From Verrucomicrobium spinosum DSM 4136 = JCM 18804 (lineage in GTDB: Bacteria > Verrucomicrobiota > Verrucomicrobiia > Verrucomicrobiales > Verrucomicrobiaceae), in assembly GCF_000172155.1 (NCBI RefSeq), contig NZ_ABIZ01000001.1, positions 2,389,105 through 2,453,104 on the forward strand: a stretch of DNA of 64,000 nucleotides, in the 5' to 3' direction. Under the pieces are notes generated by a model, which was given only the letters and a program-made list of their open reading frames with translations, was not told the origin of the DNA and searched no databases. A program made the position numbers and the translations under genes. Position 1 is the first letter of the stretch. The number at the start of each line of letters is the position of its first letter. This document shows positions 1 through 8,304 of the stretch, piece after piece.

Positions 1-250
1 TGTAGGTAAGAACCAGGTCGTCACTGATGGGAGGGTAGAATGCAGCCCCGAGGATGCGGGCTGCCTCCTGGGCCTCTTCGAGGCGCTTGCGGGCGGTGGT
101 GGGGCCGTCCATCTGCACGGAGCCGCCGTGGCCGTTGCAGAGGTTCACATAATGCAGGTCCCAGCCACGGGCCTTGAGCTGGAGCATGGTGCCGGCGGCG
201 ACGAATTCGATGTCATCAGGATGGGCGAAAATGGCGAGGACGGAAGGCAT
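1..250 (-). CDS. PIG-L (LmbE-like) deacetylase, C-terminus cut by window edge
   Basis: The reverse strand opens with MPSVLAIFAHPDDIEFVAAG and stays open to the window edge, giving about 83 residues. The A-H-P-D-D-I-E signature near residues 9-15 is the zinc-binding motif of the PIG-L/LmbE family, which removes N-acetyl groups from amino sugars. No Shine-Dalgarno is visible; the leader is pyrimidine-rich. In related bacteria this family is often found next to Gfo/Idh/MocA oxidoreductases, as here (777-1811). The substrate cannot be told. Only the N-terminal part is visible, but the family call is firm. Confidence 0.85.
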   Translation of the reverse strand, partial: MPSVLAIFAHPDDIEFVAAGTMLQLKARGWDLHYVNLCNGHGGSVQMDGPTTARKRLEEAQEAARILGAAFYPPISDDLVLTY

Positions 251-302
251 GGGGAGAGGGAAAAGGAAAAACGAAAAAGGGAAGAGGGGGAAGGGATAAG
301 GG

Positions 303-749
303 CTACGGCTTCCGTCGCAGATCTGAAATGCAGAGGACGGTGTCCTGTGGATGTTCGCGGGAGGGAACCCACCCGCCAGTTGCCGTGTCCTTGGCGAGGA
401 TCATCAGATCAATGTCATCCAAATCAGCGTCCGCCTGGGCGCGATGGTATGGCACCCCGACCAAGCGCCCATCCTGAAGTGGGTGGTGTTCCAGGGCCTT
501 TGAGCGGAATGGGCCCCGGAAACTGTTATGGGGGACCAGGGTGAGAGGGGGGCTCGAAGGGGGCAGTGTTGCATAGAGCTCCTTGCGAGAGATGTCCGGC
601 CGGATGCTCTTCAGTGCCTCTTTCGTTTGCGAGAGGGAGGGCGCTGCTGCTGTCTCAGGTTTGGAGGCGCAGGACACCGTGGCCCCCGCAAAAACTGCCA
701 CAGCCAGCGCCTTGATGAGGGGCCGCGTGGTCTGTGGCAGTCGGATCAT
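303..749 (-). CDS. Small putative lipoprotein of unknown function
   Basis: A 148-residue protein with a basic N-terminus, a hydrophobic segment (about residues 13-25) and a lipobox-like V-S-C at residues 25-27, so it is probably lipidated and exported. The mature part shows no domain I recognise; residues 35-60 resemble the small conserved motif found in SmpA/BamE-like lipoproteins (Lys-Glu-Leu-Tyr-Ala-Thr-Leu after a Ser-Arg), but this is weak. It lies between the PIG-L deacetylase and the oxidoreductase on the same strand and ends 53 bases before the deacetylase start. Function unknown. Confidence 0.65.
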   Translation of the reverse strand: MIRLPQTTRPLIKALAVAVFAGATVSCASKPETAAAPSLSQTKEALKSIRPDISRKELYATLPPSSPPLTLVPHNSFRGPFRSKALEHHPLQDGRLVGVPYHRAQADADLDDIDLMILAKDTATGGWVPSREHPQDTVLCISDLRRKP

Positions 750-776
750 TGCAGGAGGGTCGGGAAGGGAGCGGGG

Positions 777-1811
777 CTAGGCCAGCTCGCTGATTTTCAC
801 GGGACGGCCGCCTTCCTCGGCGGACTTGTCGGCGGCGAAGAGGACCTCGAAGCTCTTCAGAGACTCGCGCAGGCTGGTGAGGGGCATGGCTTCCCCTTTT
901 TCCAAGGAAGCGAAGAAGGTCTCAAACTGCGTCTGGTACGGGTGATCGCTCACGTCGCCGCTGTCGAGCATCTTCATGTTCAGGTTGCTCCAGCCCGCCT
1001 TGTTGGTGTGGAGCTTCATGGAGTGGAAGCGATTGTCCAGCAGGCTGCCCTCACTGCCGCACAGGTGGGTGTGGAAGTAGTAGGGCTGCAGGCAGTCCAC
1101 GACGGCGGAGCATTTGCCCACCTTGCCGTCCTTGAAATGGACGAGGGTGATGCTGGTGGTGTTGTACTCGTAGGGGGCGAAGATGTCGCTCTTGGATTTG
1201 GTGGAGAGGCTGGTCACGCTTTCCACCTCGCTGCCCATGACCATGAGCAGGGCGTCAAGTGCGTGGCAACCGGCGGTGAGCAGGGCGCTGCCACCATTTT
1301 CCTTGCCGATGTTCCAGCGGAACTGGCCGTACCAGGGCCCGATGCCGTGGTAGTAGTCCACTTCACCGTAGTGGAGCTCGCCCAGCAGACCCTGGTCAAG
1401 AATGGCCTTGGTGGACTGGAACTGGCCGGAGAAACGGCACTCGAAACAGACGCAGCCAAGCACCTTGTTGGCTTCTGCGGCGTTGACGATGTCCCGGCAT
1501 TCCTGGAGAGACATGCCGAGGGGTTTCTCGATGATGAGGTGCTTTCCCGCGCTGGCGGCGGCCACCGCCTGGTCGCGGTGCTGGGCAGGCATGGAGCAAA
1601 TGTCCACCACCTGGATGTTGGAAGCGAGGAACTCGTCGAAGTCCGTGTAAGTCTTGACCGGGCAGCCGTGGCGGGCGCTGACTTCCGCATTGTCGAGCTT
1701 GCGGGAAGAGAAGATGGCGGTGACCTGGGCGTGCGGGGTGGCGTTGATCGCCGCGATGTGGGCACCTGCGGCCCAGCCATATCCGATGATTCCGACGTTG
1801 TATTTCTTCAT
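777..1811 (-). CDS. Gfo/Idh/MocA family NAD(P)-dependent oxidoreductase
   Basis: 344 residues, the normal family length. The N-terminal Rossmann fold shows G-Y-G-W-A-A-G at residues 10-16 and the family motif E-K-P-L-G at 95-99, which contains the catalytic lysine. The C-terminal half is the alpha/beta substrate domain. Members oxidise or reduce sugars, inositols and related polyols; the substrate is not predictable here. No twin-arginine signal is seen, so the enzyme is likely cytoplasmic, unlike many secreted relatives in this phylum. Its start is preceded by an A/C-rich leader without Shine-Dalgarno. Same strand as the lipoprotein and deacetylase downstream, so the three may be co-transcribed. 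Confidence 0.9.
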   Translation of the reverse strand: MKKYNVGIIGYGWAAGAHIAAINATPHAQVTAIFSSRKLDNAEVSARHGCPVKTYTDFDEFLASNIQVVDICSMPAQHRDQAVAAASAGKHLIIEKPLGMSLQECRDIVNAAEANKVLGCVCFECRFSGQFQSTKAILDQGLLGELHYGEVDYYHGIGPWYGQFRWNIGKENGGSALLTAGCHALDALLMVMGSEVESVTSLSTKSKSDIFAPYEYNTTSITLVHFKDGKVGKCSAVVDCLQPYYFHTHLCGSEGSLLDNRFHSMKLHTNKAGWSNLNMKMLDSGDVSDHPYQTQFETFFASLEKGEAMPLTSLRESLKSFEVLFAADKSAEEGGRPVKISELA

Positions 1812-1874
1812 GTTGTTGCGTTAGAAAGGGCCTTGTGAGCGTGTTCTTTGTGACATCAAACTCATGTCCGCCTT

Positions 1875-3968
1875 ATGAAAAATGATACGCTTTTTAAGCC
1901 AACAATTTGTCAAGCGGGCAAGGGCCTGTTGACCCTGGGAATCGTGCTCTATGGGTGGTGTTTGCAAGGGCCGGCGCAGGAGCCCGTGCCGCCCCGCGCG
2001 CTCCGTGATTTAAATACCAGTTACTTTCCTTTCACGCCAGTCAAGGATGCGGCTGCCTGGGCGAAACGTCGGACGGAAGTCGAGCACCGGGTGCGGCTGG
2101 CGTCCGGGCTATGGCCCATGCCGGAACGTCCACCGCTCAATGCCGTCATTCACGGCCGCATTGAACGGGAGGATTACACGGTGGACAAGGTTTACTTTAT
2201 GTCCGTTCCCGGTCATTTTGTGACTGGAAACTTGTACCTTCCCAAGAACCCGCCGGCCAAGATGCCGGTCGTGCTCTGCCCGCATGGACACTGGCCGGAT
2301 GGGCGGTTCATGCGCGCCAATGATGCAACGGTGGCCAGGGAACTGGCAACGGGGGCGGAGCGCTGGGAAAACGGGGCGCGCTCGCCCTTGCAGGCCCGCT
2401 GTGTGCAACTGGCGAGGATGGGGTGCGCCGTTTTCTTTTACGACATGCTCGGGTATGCGGACAGCATTCAATTTCCTGAGCACCGCCATGGACCGCAGGA
2501 GGAGGGGTTTATGAGTGTGGATGCAGAGCAGAACCTGTACGGTTATTTCCCGCTCCAGATCTGGAACGGCGTGCGGGCGCTGGATTTCCTGCTTTCCGTT
2601 CCGGGGGCAGATCCCGCCCGGGTGGGATGCACAGGCGCGAGCGGTGGCGGTACGCAGACGATGGTGCTGGCGGGCATTGATTCCAGGATCACAGCGGCAT
2701 TTCCCTGCGTGATGGTCTCCACTGCCATGCAGGGGGGCTGCACGTGTGAGAACTCGAACCACCTGCGCATCAACCAGGGGAACATTGACATTGCGGCTCT
2801 CACCGCTCCACGCCCGCTGGGGCTGACGGCCGCCAATGACTGGACGAAGGAGCTGGAGACCAAGGGGTTTCCGGACCTGAAAGGGCTCTACCAGATGACG
2901 GGCAGCCCTGGGAATGTGAGTGCGTTGTTTGCCACCCATTTTCCGCACAACTACAACCACGTGGCGCGCACTGCGATGTACGGCTTTTTCAACAAACACT
3001 TCAAGCTGGGCCTCGCAGAACCGGTGCTGGAGCGCGACTTTGTGCTCTGCAGCCAAGACGAGCTGAGCGTGTGGGATGCGCAACATCCCGCACCCGCCGG
3101 AGACCAGGTGGGCAAGCCACACGAGGTGGCGGTGGGCAGGTGGTTCAAGGAGCAAACGGCGAACACCCTGGCTCCGCTGCTGGCGGCCAAAACGGATGAA
3201 GAACGCTCCAAGACGGACGAGGTGGTGGGCGAGGCTTGGCGCATCCTGGTGGGACGCACCCTGCCGGGCAAGGGCGAGACCTCGTTTGACGTCGGGGCCA
3301 AGGAGGAGCGGGGAGATCACTTTCTGATTCGCGGTCAGGTGCATTTCAAGGACACGGATCACGTTGACGTCACTTTCCTCTATCCCAAAAACTGGAACAA
3401 CAAGGCGCTCCTGTGGCTGAGCGGAAAGGGGCCCGAATCCTTGGTGAGTGCGAGCGGGGATCTGACCGGCGCGGGCCGCAAGCTTCTGGCAGAGGGCTAT
3501 GCCGTGGCGTGCCCGGTGCCGTATCTGGCCGGGGCTGCCCGCAACCCCAACGTGTATGGGAAACGGAAGCTGGAGACATATGAAGGGTATGCCGGCTACC
3601 ACTATGGGTATAATCCCAGCCTTTTCGCGGAGCGGGTGCGGGATGCCCTGACTGTGATCGCGATGATCCGCGACCATGACAAATATCACACTGATCAGAT
3701 CCTGGTAGCTGGCTTGGAGGGCAGCGGTCAGGTCGCCGCGGCAGCCGTGGCCCAGGCCAAGTCTGTGGTGGCTCAGGGAGTGATCGCCACGGGCGGATTC
3801 CGCTTTGGGAGTCTCAAAGACGTGTGGGATGTGAATTTCGTGCCCGGCGCGGTGAAGTATGGGGATGTCCCGGCACTGCTTGCGCTCTGTGCTCCGGTGA
3901 GTTTGAAAGTCCTGGATGAGGCGAAACCCGGAGAGGTGGAGTTTGTGCTGGGGTCGTTGGGGCAGTGA
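1875..3968 (+). CDS. Secreted double-domain alpha/beta hydrolase (acetyl xylan esterase-like)
   Basis: 697 residues with a hydrophobic export signal in the first 35. The first domain has an oxyanion-type motif P-H-G-H-W near residue 136 and the nucleophile elbow G-A-S-G-G-G near residue 254, followed by A-N-D-W-T and H-N-Y-N-H that could supply the acid and histidine. This fits the acetyl xylan esterase-like group common in Verrucomicrobia and Planctomycetes. The C-terminal third looks like a second alpha/beta hydrolase unit, but its elbow reads G-L-E-G-S-G, with Glu where Ser is expected, so it is probably inactive. Divergent from the oxidoreductase with 63 bases between. The exact ester substrate is unknown. 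Confidence 0.75.
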   Translation: MKNDTLFKPTICQAGKGLLTLGIVLYGWCLQGPAQEPVPPRALRDLNTSYFPFTPVKDAAAWAKRRTEVEHRVRLASGLWPMPERPPLNAVIHGRIEREDYTVDKVYFMSVPGHFVTGNLYLPKNPPAKMPVVLCPHGHWPDGRFMRANDATVARELATGAERWENGARSPLQARCVQLARMGCAVFFYDMLGYADSIQFPEHRHGPQEEGFMSVDAEQNLYGYFPLQIWNGVRALDFLLSVPGADPARVGCTGASGGGTQTMVLAGIDSRITAAFPCVMVSTAMQGGCTCENSNHLRINQGNIDIAALTAPRPLGLTAANDWTKELETKGFPDLKGLYQMTGSPGNVSALFATHFPHNYNHVARTAMYGFFNKHFKLGLAEPVLERDFVLCSQDELSVWDAQHPAPAGDQVGKPHEVAVGRWFKEQTANTLAPLLAAKTDEERSKTDEVVGEAWRILVGRTLPGKGETSFDVGAKEERGDHFLIRGQVHFKDTDHVDVTFLYPKNWNNKALLWLSGKGPESLVSASGDLTGAGRKLLAEGYAVACPVPYLAGAARNPNVYGKRKLETYEGYAGYHYGYNPSLFAERVRDALTVIAMIRDHDKYHTDQILVAGLEGSGQVAAAAVAQAKSVVAQGVIATGGFRFGSLKDVWDVNFVPGAVKYGDVPALLALCAPVSLKVLDEAKPGEVEFVLGSLGQ

Positions 3969-4020
3969 GCCGGGCGTCCCGACTGTGAGTGCCACCCGCA
4001 TCCTGCCGGTGGTTCGAGGT
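3966..4020 (+). repeat. Stop-codon-anchored hairpin repeat (GCATC-TGCCGGT family), copy 1
   Basis: Directly after the hydrolase stop codon lies a GTCCCGACTGTGAGTG block followed by CGCATCCTGCCGGTGG. The same two-part layout recurs at 14437-14490 and, reversed, at 44928-44975. Two of the three copies begin at a stop codon. Confidence 0.7.
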
Positions 4021-4057
4021 ATGCGCGGAGGTGTTGGGTGGTTGATCGTCAAACTCC

Positions 4058-4464
4058 GCCGACTGCAGTCCAATGCCATCAGGGAAATAAGTCGCTTCAT
4101 CGTGGCACCTCCCAGGGGGTGCAAGTTGAGGACTGAAAGCCCGGAATAATTCCAGCCTTGGGCAACGCCCAAGGTCATTGGGGAATAGTGATGCTCAGGG
4201 CTGTAGGCCCGGTTCATTCAGGGATGTTTGTCGTGGGCAGGTTTGATGAGGTCGGGCCTTCAGCCCTCAATGAGTCTTTGATCTGCAAACTTTGGGCGAT
4301 GCCCAAGGCTGCAATGAGGCCGGACCTTCGGTCCATTTGAACCTGTGATCTCACCAACTGGAACCTCAATGCGCCAGCCTGACGCCGATCCCATTCTGAA
4401 ACCCATTGGCAGTCAAAACAGCGGTGCCATCACTTTTCCCTGATGGCATTGGACTTCAGTCGGC
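4058..4464. mobile_element. Candidate MITE: hairpin-rich gene-free block with 30-bp inverted ends
   Basis: Bases 4058-4087 and 4435-4464 are inverted copies of each other with one mismatch in 30. Between them there is no plausible gene but a run of small palindromes, among them CCTTGGGCAACGCCCAAGG at 4156-4174, a similar TTGGGCGATGCCCAA near 4290, and GGGC-TGTAG-GCCC near 4198. Inverted ends around a non-coding hairpin core suggest a non-autonomous transposable element. No flanking target duplication could be recognised. The rest of the 3969-4707 interval holds no other gene. Confidence 0.5.
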
Positions 4465-4707
4465 TCAGTGGTGAAGCGTGTGCGTGTTCGACTCGCAACT
4501 TGCAAGATGTCTTGCGAGGTGCCATGCAGGTTGCCCACGGCGATGGCCGGTTTAGGGGAGGGGTGTCTTTGCGTAAGTGGTTGATTGAGAGTGAGGTGAG
4601 GGGTGTCCAAGGCGGGTGGCCTGAGTTATGCGCAAGGAAGGGGCACCCCGGCGCTTTTGCGTCGGGTCGCGCGGCAAAGACCCCTTTCACTCCCAAACCA
4701 AATCCAG

Positions 4708-4941
4708 ATGAACCACATGAAAACGTACCTTTTCTCAGCCTTGGCCGCCGCAATGATCCTCCCCAGCTGCGCTTCTTCAGATGTGGCCAGAAACAGCACG
4801 CCGGGTCAGCCTATGGCGATTGACCGGGCGGAACGGAAGATCTACGCAACGCCGACGCCGGTATCGGAGGACCCCACCTCACCGCTTTATCATGTGGAGG
4901 CCAATGGAAGCTCCGCCAGTGTGGCGTTGGCCAGCTTTTAG
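4708..4941 (+). CDS. Very small lipoprotein, first of a tandem pair
   Basis: 77 residues from the ATG at 4708 (a second in-frame ATG lies at 4717). It has a basic-hydrophobic signal ending in the lipobox L-P-S-C-A-S-S. The mature part of about 55 residues ends in S-V-A-L-A-S-F and contains Y-A-T-P-T-P-V-S-E-D-P-T-S-P-L. The next small gene (5024-5248) has the same architecture and the matching segment Y-G-T-P-T-R-L-S-S-D-P-S-S-P-L, so the two are paralogues from a tandem duplication. No known domain. Likely an outer- or inner-membrane-anchored surface peptide; function unknown. Confidence 0.7.
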   Translation: MNHMKTYLFSALAAAMILPSCASSDVARNSTPGQPMAIDRAERKIYATPTPVSEDPTSPLYHVEANGSSASVALASF

Positions 4942-5023
4942 CATCTCGCGGCCCGGCCGGTGTCCGTCGGTTTGGGCTCGTGTTTTTGGTGCCGTCTTGC
5001 TAAACTGGTCAAACAATTCACTC

Positions 5024-5248
5024 ATGAAAACGACACTTGTCAGCTCCGCATTGGTTATTTTTGCCTCGACCCTGCTCCCGGGTTGTGCCTCCAGCGACCC
5101 CACCTCCTCCGGTCAGCCGGTGGCTGCGCAACGGGAGGAGGCGAGGAAATATGGCACCCCAACGCGGCTGTCATCCGACCCCTCCTCGCCGTTGCATGGT
5201 CTGGAATCCAACAAGGGACAGGTCAGCACGAAGATTGCGGAGTTTTAG
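5024..5248 (+). CDS. Very small lipoprotein, second of a tandem pair
   Basis: 74 residues: a signal peptide with lipobox L-L-P-G-C-A-S-S at about residues 17-24, then a short polar mature part ending T-K-I-A-E-F. It shares with the gene just upstream the order lipobox, G-Q-P-(V/M)-A, K-Y/I-Y-(G/A)-T-P-T, D-P-(T/S)-S-P-L and a C-terminal phenylalanine. The conserved terminal Phe is typical of some outer-membrane-associated proteins, but that is only suggestive. 82 bases separate the pair. Function unknown. Confidence 0.7.
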   Translation: MKTTLVSSALVIFASTLLPGCASSDPTSSGQPVAAQREEARKYGTPTRLSSDPSSPLHGLESNKGQVSTKIAEF

Positions 5249-5334
5249 GCTGAATGAAGCCCGTCTGCATACTGGAGTAACAAGATGGCGTCTCGGGTTG
5301 GAATGGCCAACCCGAGGGGGCAATGCTGGATGGG

Positions 5335-6681
5335 CTATTTGGTTTCCTTCAACCGCGACTGCCAGCCTATGGGCTGGGTCCACGCCATTTCGGTCTGGCC
5401 ATCGTAGCTGGGGCGGGGGTGCGGGCGGTTCGAGGTGACGATGGCGCGCACGTACAGTTCGTCCCCTTTCAACCGGTATTCTGCCACGGGACCTTCTACG
5501 GTTGCGAAGGTCTTGCCCACATCGGTGGAGTAGATAATGCGCTCGGGGCGGAAGTCGTCCGCAGGCGTCTTGACGGTGGTGGTGGTTTTATCGAACCCGG
5601 TCGGGGTGCCGACGAACTTGATGGTGTAGGCGACGCCATTTTGGGGTTGGACTTGAACCTTGAGGATGCCGTCCTTGAAGCTGACGTCTTCCAGCGTGAC
5701 ACCGCTGGAGGCATAGAAGTCGCCCGCCCGCATGGCCGCGATGAGTTTATCCGGAGCGAGCGCTTCGCTGCGCACCATGACCCACCCTCGCCCGGGAGCG
5801 CTGTCTTCCCCGTGGTAGTGGTGGGCGTCATCTGTGCCCACTCCGTAGAGAGGGGGGGCGTTGAATTGGGTGATACGCAAGGTGTTGGCCACATCCCAGA
5901 TGGTTTCATGACCGGGACGGGTGGCGTCGCCCAGGTAGTTGATCATGGGGTGGCCGTTGTAGATCTCGAAGAAGTTCTCCTCCAGCACGGCAGCGAGGTC
6001 TTCCGGGGTGAGTGCCCAGCGGAAGTTGGGGTGGTTTACATGAGCCAGCACGGGGCGGCCGGTAGCGCGGCCTTGTTCGTGGATGGCTTGCAGACTCTTG
6101 CGCATCACGTCTTGGATGCTGGTCCCATCAGGCGGCAGGATGGCTTCCTGGATGTTGAGCGCGTTTATGTGGATGGGGACCCGTTTCTTGAGCTCCATCG
6201 CGTAGTTGGCGCTCAGTTCTTCCGCCTGGATCAGAAGGAATTCTTCCGGGCGCTCAAACTTCGGTCGGTATTCCTCCAGCTTCTTGAGTCGAACCTCTTT
6301 AGCGCCGTCTTTCTCACGGGTCTCGACCCAAGGGGTGCCAAAGCGGGCCAGATATTTATCCAGGGCAGGGGGGGCACCAGGGGCCGTCTGGCGCGTTTTC
6401 ACCAGCTCCTCGGTGACCCAGACTTCCTTGGCCTGGAGGACGTTGTGATCAGAGATGGCGAGGAACTGGTACCCGTTCTTCTGGTACCAGTCGGTGATCA
6501 TCTCTGGAAAGTCATTGCCATCGCTCCAGAGGCTGTGGGAGTGAGTGTTGCCCTTGTACCACTTTTTCGCAGGAGCGGGTGAATCGGCGGCGGCCAAAGA
6601 GAGGGAAAGGGCCAGGCTGGCGGCTCCAAGGGTGGCGTTGAGGGCGAATGTGCGACGGGTCAAGTGGCGGGTGGGAGTCAT
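5335..6681 (-). CDS. Secreted PHP-domain metallohydrolase
   Basis: 448 residues. The N-terminus T-R-R-T-F-A-L-N followed by a long hydrophobic stretch looks like a twin-arginine signal. The PHP metal-binding motifs are all visible: N-T-H-S-H-S-L-W-S-D-G at 45-55, I-S-D-H-N at 76-80, H-V-N-H-P in the middle and G-T-D-D-A-H-H-Y-H towards the C-terminus. PHP domains bind two or three metals and cleave phosphoesters or related bonds; the secreted CehA/McbA-like branch includes carbamate and phosphodiester hydrolases. The substrate here is unknown. It converges with the small lipoprotein genes. Confidence 0.85.
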   Translation of the reverse strand: MTPTRHLTRRTFALNATLGAASLALSLSLAAADSPAPAKKWYKGNTHSHSLWSDGNDFPEMITDWYQKNGYQFLAISDHNVLQAKEVWVTEELVKTRQTAPGAPPALDKYLARFGTPWVETREKDGAKEVRLKKLEEYRPKFERPEEFLLIQAEELSANYAMELKKRVPIHINALNIQEAILPPDGTSIQDVMRKSLQAIHEQGRATGRPVLAHVNHPNFRWALTPEDLAAVLEENFFEIYNGHPMINYLGDATRPGHETIWDVANTLRITQFNAPPLYGVGTDDAHHYHGEDSAPGRGWVMVRSEALAPDKLIAAMRAGDFYASSGVTLEDVSFKDGILKVQVQPQNGVAYTIKFVGTPTGFDKTTTTVKTPADDFRPERIIYSTDVGKTFATVEGPVAEYRLKGDELYVRAIVTSNRPHPRPSYDGQTEMAWTQPIGWQSRLKETK

Positions 6682-6834
6682 GTGGGACGCGCGGTTGAGT
6701 ATCTGGAATACTGGAGGGCGAGCGCGTTTCTTCTTGGGAAATGGTGGTGGGCGGGGAGAGGGGTGTTCGTAGAGGTAAATGGCTTACTGGACATCGGAGG
6801 CCAAGGCGAGGTACACGAGCCCAATAGCGTCCCG

Positions 6835-7014
6835 CACCTGGATGCGAAGCATCTTTAGGAGTGTGGTGAGAATCGCCGCTTTTGGGAGTCCTGTGTCGGT
6901 CAAACTAACGATGCGTCTTGGGCGGAGCGTGTGATGTCATTCGACTTCTGCGGCCGACATCAGGTTCAAGGTTGTCTCAAGGCTTAGCCAAAGCGGTGAT
7001 GCTCACCGCAGTCC
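6835..7014. repeat. Dispersed intergenic repeat (ACCTGGATG-GAAGCATCTT), copy 1
   Basis: Two blocks, ACCTGGATGCGAAGCATCTT (6836-6855) and AAGCGGTGATGCTCACCGCA (near 6990-7010), recur in the same order and spacing class at 43330-43510, in another gene-free interval. The sequence between the blocks is less conserved. No reading frame is shared. Confidence 0.65.
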
Positions 7015-7105
7015 TAAAATCCTGCTGCGCAGGATCAGGTGTTGGGTGTCTGGGGTGGGATGGCGATTTTGGGCAGCTTGCCAGATCGAAGACGTGAAAA
7101 GTAAA

Positions 7106-7140
7106 AGGCCTGCGATGCGCCGGGGCGGCATCGCAGGCCT
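7106..7140 (-). terminator. Rho-independent terminator of the 7194-7583 hsp20 gene
   Basis: A perfect 13-bp stem (AGGCCTGCGATGC, 7106-7118, pairing with 7128-7140) with a 9-base loop. Read on the minus strand it is followed by a T-rich run, 54 bases after the chaperone stop codon. Confidence 0.85.
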
Positions 7141-7193
7141 GGGGTTTGTTTTTCTATGGTGGCCCTCTCACAGGCCGGTTGGTCGCACAGGGG

Positions 7194-7583
7194 TTATTGC
7201 ACCGCGATGACGCGCGGTTTGGCGGCTTCCTTGACGGGAAGGTTCAAGGTTAGGACGCCGTCCTCCAGCTTGGCGGAGAGTGCAGCCTCATCCACCTTGG
7301 CGGTGACCTTGAGCTGGAGCTTGTAGCCATAGCTGCCAAGTTCACGATGAAGGGACTTCCAGGCTTCCTGGGCGACAGGTTTGCGCTGCGCGCTGAGGGT
7401 GAGGATCCCTTGGTCAAGTTTGACATGGACGCTGTCTTTGGCGGCACCGGGAAGGTCCACCCGGACCTGGTAGGCATCTTTGGCGCTGTTGACGGAGTAG
7501 CGGGGTTTCACGAAGTTCTGCGCCTGAGTGGTCGTGTTGGTGGAGGCGGTGGCGCAGGCGCTATCAGGAGTGCAAGTGGTCAT
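7194..7583 (-). CDS. Small heat-shock protein, Hsp20 family (distal copy)
   Basis: 129 residues. The alpha-crystallin domain fills most of the protein: a beta-strand pattern V-D-L-P-G-(A)-A-K-D-S-V-H-V near 45-58 and the closing L-E-D-G-V-L-T-L-N-L-P near 106-116, followed by the short tail K-P-R-V-I-A-V-Q that carries the I-x-V motif used for oligomer assembly. The N-terminal arm is short and Thr/Ala-rich with two cysteines. ATP-independent holdase that binds unfolding proteins in the cytoplasm. 120 bases downstream of a second hsp20 on the same strand and closed by its own terminator. Confidence 0.93.
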   Translation of the reverse strand: MTTCTPDSACATASTNTTTQAQNFVKPRYSVNSAKDAYQVRVDLPGAAKDSVHVKLDQGILTLSAQRKPVAQEAWKSLHRELGSYGYKLQLKVTAKVDEAALSAKLEDGVLTLNLPVKEAAKPRVIAVQ

Positions 7584-7703
7584 GGTCGTATGGGGTTGGA
7601 AGGAAGGTGGATATGATATGTGCTATGGGTGACTTGCCGCGGCCGGGGCTCAGGGGCAGCGCCTGGCCAGCGGATGGGGATCTTTTTTAGCGAACAAGCG
7701 AGA

Positions 7704-8126
7704 TCACTGCACCTCGATGGTTCGCGGTTTGTGCGCTTCAGCTTTTGGCAGAGTGACGGTCAGAATACCGTCTTCCACCTTGGCCGCGATGGCGTCGGAC
7801 TTGACACTGTCTGGCACGGAGACGGAGCGGGTGGAGGTGAAGCTGGATTCGCTTTCGCCGTTCTTCTCTTTGCGCACGACGGTGACGGTAAGAAGGCGGT
7901 CGTTGAACTCGACCTTCACATCTTCTTTCTTCACGCCGGGGATTTCGAAGGTAGCGTAGTAGTTGTCCTTGTCCTCGTGGATGTCCGTGGCAAGGCGGCC
8001 GGTCACGGCCCCACCGAAAGCGGTGTCCCAATCGAACGCTCGAGCCAGGGCTGGCAGGTTGCCAAATGGATGGCTGAACCAAGTTTCGAGATTGGAGACA
8101 GGATGATTATAACGTGTAAGTTTCAT
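7704..8126 (-). CDS. Small heat-shock protein, Hsp20 family (proximal copy)
   Basis: 140 residues. N-terminal arm with Trp and Phe residues (1-40), then an alpha-crystallin domain with F-E-I-P-G-V-K-K-E-D-V-K-V-E and V-E-D-G-I-L-T-V-T-L-P-K, and a C-terminal K-P-R-T-I-E-V-Q with the I-x-V anchor. This is the standard class A-like layout. The two copies share the P-G-x-K/A-x-D-V and ED-G-(V/I)-L-T motifs but differ enough to suggest an old duplication or mixed oligomers. The region upstream carries two palindromes that could be operators. Confidence 0.95.
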   Translation of the reverse strand: MKLTRYNHPVSNLETWFSHPFGNLPALARAFDWDTAFGGAVTGRLATDIHEDKDNYYATFEIPGVKKEDVKVEFNDRLLTVTVVRKEKNGESESSFTSTRSVSVPDSVKSDAIAAKVEDGILTVTLPKAEAHKPRTIEVQ

Positions 8127-8304
8127 GGTGTTTGTTTTGTGGGAACCAAGAGTTGTCTTGGACGCGTGATGATTACCGGTCCTAGTGTTGCAAGCCTTGT
8201 GCCACCTTCATTGATTTGATTGCAGCGTGTTGAAAATGAACATGTAATGCGTAGCTTGCGTTTTGATCGGATTCGATCATCCCCCCCAAGTGAGAGACAA
8301 TGTG

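Larger units (their letters stand above)
6682..7193. other. Gene-free interval with repeat and terminator
   Basis: No gene could be supported in these 512 bases. They hold the promoter side of the PHP gene, a degenerate dispersed repeat (6835-7014) and the terminator of the first hsp20 gene. Confidence 0.6.

Noticed and set aside
528-1838. 436-codon open frame opposite the oxidoreductase gene
   Set aside because: Overlaps the whole oxidoreductase in antisense and shows only composition typical of complementary strands of GC-rich genes.
2109-4217. 702-codon open frame opposite the alpha/beta hydrolase gene
   Set aside because: Its protein is His/Arg/Pro-rich without any domain, and the other strand carries a hydrolase with signal peptide and active-site motif. 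It is a GC-rich shadow.
5323-6582. 419-codon open frame opposite the PHP hydrolase gene
   Set aside because: Same reasoning: the PHP motifs on the minus strand are decisive.
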